Source of the DNA: Pyrodictiaceae archaeon
Lineage (GTDB): Archaea > Thermoproteota > Thermoprotei_A > Sulfolobales > Pyrodictiaceae
Assembly: GCA_015520245.1 (NCBI GenBank)
Contig: WAQM01000125.1
Coordinates: 1 to 8,614 of the forward strand
Direction: 5' to 3'
Length of the DNA stretch: 8,614 bases
Shown here: piece by piece, positions 5,996 through 8,614 of the stretch
Numbering within the stretch: the stretch's first letter is position 1
How the letters are laid out: every line of letters starts with the position of its first letter
Made by a program: the position numbers and the translations under genes
The notes under the pieces: generated by a model
Told to the model about the DNA's origin: nothing
Databases searched by the model: none
The model's input: the letters and a program-made list of their open reading frames with translations, nothing else

Positions 5996-6937
5996 ATGCG
6001 CGGCCCCTCTTTCTTAAAGGACGCGCCCGTGCTCTTCTCGATCGCGCTCGCGCTCCTCGTCCTCCTGCTGACCGCGTACCCCATCGTGGCCTTCTACCTC
6101 ACAGCGTACCTACCCAAGCCCAAGGGGTTCGGCGAGGGCTCCTGGGTAGAGTACTACGGGGAGATCGTGGTGACCGACGGCCGCCTGCTACAGCTGCTCT
6201 ACAGACTCAACGTGTCGTTGAGTGGTGGCAGGTACGCCGTCTCCCTGACGCTGTACAACGCGACGGGCGCCGAGCTCGAGGGGCCACTCGCCTTCCCCCC
6301 GGGCGCCATGGCTGACCTAGACGTCAGCGGGCTCCCGATCCTGTGCAGCTCCTCGTCGGAGTTCAGGAGCGGGGGCGAGAGCGCGCTCCTGAAGGTGATC
6401 ATCGTCGACCGCCGCGACGGTGGGGAGGTTGTGCGGGCGGACGGGTACGTCCTGCGAATCTCCGGGACCGGCGACGGGTTCACGTACGCCGGGTTCCTTG
6501 CCTACTACCCCGACGCTGTCCTGGGCTACGCCAGGGTCTACGAGGCCGAGGTCGTCATCAACGGGACCCCCTGCCCGCGCTTCGAGTGTCCCGCGGCCTA
6601 CCTTAGGGCGGGCGATGTCATGCTCCTCGGCTCGCTCGCGCTAAGGTACTCCCACGTAGGGCAGGGCCCGGCGGCCAAGCCCCTGCTGCTGGGCCTGCTG
6701 CTCGACGACTTCGGCGACTCGTGCCCCCTCCTGGGGGAGCTTGCCGAGCTCGTCGAGGGCGGCGGCGCGGCGATCGCCGGCGAGTACCTCTTCCTGAGGT
6801 CGCTAAGCTTCATCCCCGACGACCAGGCCTGGCTCGACGCGCTCGCGGCGCGCTTCAACGCCCTCTTCCCCTTCAGCTACGTGCTGCTGGCGCTCGCGGC
6901 GCTCATCGTCGTGGGGAGGGTGAGAGGGTGGTTGTGA
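5996..6937 (+). CDS. Two-helix membrane-anchored protein with large outer domain, unknown family
   Basis: No family recognised. The 313-residue protein has a membrane helix at each end (about 10-35 and 290-307) and a domain of about 250 residues between them. Arginine and lysine flank the helices on their outer ends (Arg2, Lys8; Arg308, Arg310), so both termini should be cytosolic and the central domain extracytoplasmic. Three Asn-X-Ser/Thr sequons (Asn72, Asn88, Asn189) and four cysteines (117, 193, 198, 243) lie in that domain, which fits glycosylation and disulphide bonding outside the cell. The domain reads as mixed beta strands with a more helical, acidic end (residues 230-280). It starts 21 bases after the Trp-rich protein and ends in a GTGA overlap with the ATPase gene, so it is very likely part of the transporter complex, perhaps as an accessory or second membrane subunit. 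Confidence 0.75.
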   Translation: MRGPSFLKDAPVLFSIALALLVLLLTAYPIVAFYLTAYLPKPKGFGEGSWVEYYGEIVVTDGRLLQLLYRLNVSLSGGRYAVSLTLYNATGAELEGPLAFPPGAMADLDVSGLPILCSSSSEFRSGGESALLKVIIVDRRDGGEVVRADGYVLRISGTGDGFTYAGFLAYYPDAVLGYARVYEAEVVINGTPCPRFECPAAYLRAGDVMLLGSLALRYSHVGQGPAAKPLLLGLLLDDFGDSCPLLGELAELVEGGGAAIAGEYLFLRSLSFIPDDQAWLDALAARFNALFPFSYVLLALAALIVVGRVRGWL

Positions 6938-7797
6938 TAGAGGCTGAGTCCCTCGTGAAGAAGTTCGGGACCTACACCGCGCTGCGCGAGATGAGCTTCC
7001 GTGTCGAGGGGGACGTGGTGGCCGTGCTGGGCCCCAACGGCAGCGGCAAGACCACGCTGCTGTCGATAATGGCGGGCCTCCGCAGGCCCACCCGCGGCAG
7101 CCTGCGGGTCAACGGGGTCGAGCCGTACCGCGACAGGAGGTGGGCCTTCACCGCCGTCTCCTTCATGTTCGAGAGGCCCAGGCTGCCGCTGAGCGTCCGC
7201 GTTAGGGACGTGGTCGAGGTGGTGGGGGACTGCGAGTACGCCGACTTCTTCCACGAGAGGATGGGGCTCCGCGGGATCCTCGGGAGGAGGCTGCACGCGC
7301 TCTCCATGGGGGAGGCCCAGCTGGTGGGCCTCTACGCCTCCATATGCAAGGGGTCGGACGTCATCATCCTGGACGAGCCGTTCGCCCACCTGGACGCGCG
7401 CAGGGCGGCCGCCCTCTACGACCTGTTATGGAGTTTGAGGGGGAGGAGGAGCATCGTGTTCAGCACGCACTCCCCCGAGGAGGCCGAGTCGCTCGCAGAC
7501 TCGGTGGTGATCCTCGACGGGGGCTCCCTCGTGTGGAGCGGGAGGCTTGAGGAGCTCGCGAGGAGGGGCGTGTACGAAGTCCTCGTCAGCCCCGCGGGCA
7601 GGCGCAGGCTGGAGCGCGAGCTCGTGAGGGCTGGGGCCACAGTCGTCACGTGCCTCGGCGGCCACTGCCTCGTGAGCGGCGCGGACCCCCAGCTCCTGGC
7701 CAGGCTCGTCGGCGACGGCGTCATCCTGGGTTTCAAGGTCGCGGGCGTGAGGGGCTACTATGCCGGCCTCGGGCCCCGGCCTGGCGAGGGCGGTTAG
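6934..7797 (+). CDS. ABC transporter ATPase, ABC-2 exporter type
   Basis: This 287-residue ATPase powers the transporter encoded around it. It has Walker A GPNGSGKT (33-40), an ABC signature in the form LSMGE (123-127) instead of LSGGQ, Walker B VIILDE (143-148) with D-loop HLD (152-154), and the switch His179 in STHSPEEAE. The usual Q-loop glutamine appears to be replaced in FMFERPRLPL (Glu80 region), a change also found among exporter ATPases. About 80 residues follow the nucleotide-binding domain, with a CLGGHC pair (Cys240, Cys245). The length and C-terminal extension resemble CcmA/ABC-2 ATPases. The start is GTG at 6934, overlapping the TGA of the previous gene. GTG at 6928 is also possible and would add two residues. 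GGGAGGGTGAGAGG just upstream can serve as ribosome binding site. The 3' end overlaps the permease gene by 38 bases. Confidence 0.93.
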   Translation: MIEAESLVKKFGTYTALREMSFRVEGDVVAVLGPNGSGKTTLLSIMAGLRRPTRGSLRVNGVEPYRDRRWAFTAVSFMFERPRLPLSVRVRDVVEVVGDCEYADFFHERMGLRGILGRRLHALSMGEAQLVGLYASICKGSDVIILDEPFAHLDARRAAALYDLLWSLRGRRSIVFSTHSPEEAESLADSVVILDGGSLVWSGRLEELARRGVYEVLVSPAGRRRLERELVRAGATVVTCLGGHCLVSGADPQLLARLVGDGVILGFKVAGVRGYYAGLGPRPGEGG

Positions 7798-8470
7798 GTG
7801 GTACGCTAAGGGAGGCCTCTTCGACGCCGTCTCGGCCGCACTGGCGGCCCTGGTCCTGCTGGGCCTCTGGCAGGCGCTGGGCCAGGCTCAGGACCCCATC
7901 CGGGCGCAGTGGCTGTGGCTCGTGCTGGACTTCCTACTCTGGCCCCTCTACGCGCTCCAGGCGGCGATGCACGTGGTCAGGGACGAGAAGACGACGGTCT
8001 TCGAGATCAACCTCATGGGCGGCCCCCTAACGGTCGCCCTGGGCAGGCTGCTGGCCCTCCTCCTGAGCCAGGCCCCCGTGGGGGCCGCGGCCTACCTGGC
8101 CATCGCGGCCTCGGGCGCCAGGTTGCCCCCGGTCGCGGTGGCGGTCAAGGTCGCCCTCTACCTGGCGGCCACGGCCCTAGCCCTCCCGCTCATGTCCAGG
8201 AGGTCGTCCCTCTTCCTGCTCCTCGCGCTCCTCGTGCTCCTGCCCTTCACCGTTCCCGTCGTGGTGGGCGCCCACGCGGCGCTCGGCGCCGGGAGGCTGG
8301 ACCCGGCCACCGCGGTCGCCGCCACGGCGGTCGCGCCCTTCTACATGTACTACGCGGACGAGGTCCTGCCCCTGCCGTACGACGCCCTGGCGCTCGCGGC
8401 GCTGGCGCTCCTGGCGCTGCTCACCGCGGTCTCGGTCGCCCTCTTCGTTAGGGCCGAGTACGGCGTCTAG
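7760..8470 (+). CDS. ABC-2-type transporter permease, six membrane helices
   Basis: A 236-residue integral membrane protein with six predicted helices (about 22-42, 51-73, 97-117, 125-145, 150-170 and 207-229), the usual count for one ABC-2 permease half. Between helices 2 and 3 the cytoplasmic segment RDEKTTVFEINLMGGPLTVALGR (74-96) has the shape of the charged ABC-2 coupling region: acidic/Lys start, then a Gly-Pro turn before helix 3. Both ends are probably cytosolic. A dimer of this subunit with two ATPases would complete the transporter. The ATG at 7760 lies inside the end of the ATPase gene, preceded by GTGAGGGG, so translation is likely coupled. The sequence is low in complexity (Ala, Leu, Val), so subfamily and substrate cannot be read from it. 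Confidence 0.88.
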   Translation: MPASGPGLARAVRWYAKGGLFDAVSAALAALVLLGLWQALGQAQDPIRAQWLWLVLDFLLWPLYALQAAMHVVRDEKTTVFEINLMGGPLTVALGRLLALLLSQAPVGAAAYLAIAASGARLPPVAVAVKVALYLAATALALPLMSRRSSLFLLLALLVLLPFTVPVVVGAHAALGAGRLDPATAVAATAVAPFYMYYADEVLPLPYDALALAALALLALLTAVSVALFVRAEYGV

Positions 8471-8527
8471 CCTCACCTGGCGGCGCCCGCGCGGTGCTTC
8501 GGCGCCGGCGGGCCCGAGGGACGAAGA

Positions 8528-8535
8528 CTTATTAG
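8528..8535 (+). promoter_or_regulatory. TATA-like promoter of tRNA-Thr
   Basis: CTTATTAG, preceded by purine-rich GAAGA (a plausible TFB recognition element), is the only AT-rich stretch in the 94 bases between the permease stop and the tRNA. Its centre lies about 34 bases before the mature 5' end, as expected for an archaeal tRNA promoter with a short leader removed by RNase P. Confidence 0.6.
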
Positions 8536-8564
8536 CCGTCCCCCTAGCCGGCGGCGCCACGGGC

Positions 8565-8614
8565 GCCGCCGTAGCTCAGCTGGCAGAGCGCCGCCCTGGT
8601 AAGGCGGAGGTCCC
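8565..8614 (+). tRNA. tRNA-Thr (anticodon GGU), 3' part cut off by the window end
   Basis: The first 50 bases of a tRNA fold cleanly. They give acceptor strand GCCGCCG (8565-8571), TA, D arm GCTC/GAGC with loop AGCTGGCA (G18 G19 present), then anticodon stem CCGCC/GGCGG around the loop CTGGTAA. The anticodon GGT reads ACC and ACT, so it is tRNA-Thr. The loop closes directly, so there is no intron at the common archaeal 37/38 site. The variable region AGGTC and two T-stem bases are present before the sequence stops. The mature 3' end and any terminator lie outside the window. Confidence 0.95.

Noticed and set aside
8481..8507. Hairpin CGGCGCC/GGCGCCG after the permease gene, considered as a terminator
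   Set aside because: The stem is only 7 pairs with a 13-base loop and no T-run follows. Archaeal termination depends mainly on T-rich tracts, and such GC stems are expected by chance here.
8565..8614. tRNA-Thr as an integration site for the adjacent operon
   Set aside because: The operon lies at the 5' side of the tRNA, while integrated elements usually abut the 3' end. No integrase or tRNA fragment is seen between 5155 and 8564.
1..8614. CRISPR array, insertion sequence or C/D-box RNA
   Set aside because: No regularly spaced direct repeats, no transposase, and no convincing C box plus D box pair were found by reading both strands.

Overview
The window looks like chromosomal DNA of a thermophilic archaeon, most likely a crenarchaeon-type member of the Thermoproteota. 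The protein families are archaeal: archaeal-type riboflavin synthase, GPN-loop GTPase, single-domain KaiC-like ATPase and archaeal thiolase. Promoters are TATA-like boxes about 35-45 bases before the start codons. Starts are often TTG or GTG (six of the ten complete genes), and base composition is strongly GC-rich (about two thirds by eye). I cannot name a genus.

Layout, left to right. Positions 1-33 hold the first 11 codons of a minus-strand gene that leaves the window. Positions 152-925 (-) encode a KaiC/RadA-like ATPase and 1000-2190 (-) a thiolase. A divergent intergenic region (2191-2329) with two CTTAAG palindromes leads to a plus-strand pair: archaeal riboflavin synthase ribC (2330-2797) and a GPN-loop GTPase (2824-3582). 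With its own promoter follows a short GltD-like FAD/NAD(P) oxidoreductase (3656-4744). It ends tail-to-tail on a thioredoxin-fold protein (minus, 4741-5154), and the two genes share the palindrome CTAG for their stop codons.

Positions 5155-5461 form a divergent intergenic region. It carries a 20-base imperfect inverted repeat and a third related copy (possible operator sites), plus an A-rich tract that may be a promoter. From 5462 to 8470 runs a tight four-gene plus-strand operon. In order it encodes a Sec-type exported protein very rich in Trp and Tyr, a protein anchored by one membrane helix at each end with a large outer domain, an ABC ATPase and a six-helix ABC-2-type permease. The window ends inside a tRNA-Thr(GGU) gene (from 8565), which has its own promoter.

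How it fits together. The left part is mostly housekeeping: acyl-CoA metabolism, flavin synthesis, a GTPase and redox proteins. The right-hand operon is the accessory-looking part and the best candidate for an undescribed system. It would be an ABC-2 transporter encoded with two extracytoplasmic proteins of no family I recognise. The substrate is unknown. Export of a peptide or envelope component, or immunity to a secreted protein, are inferences only.
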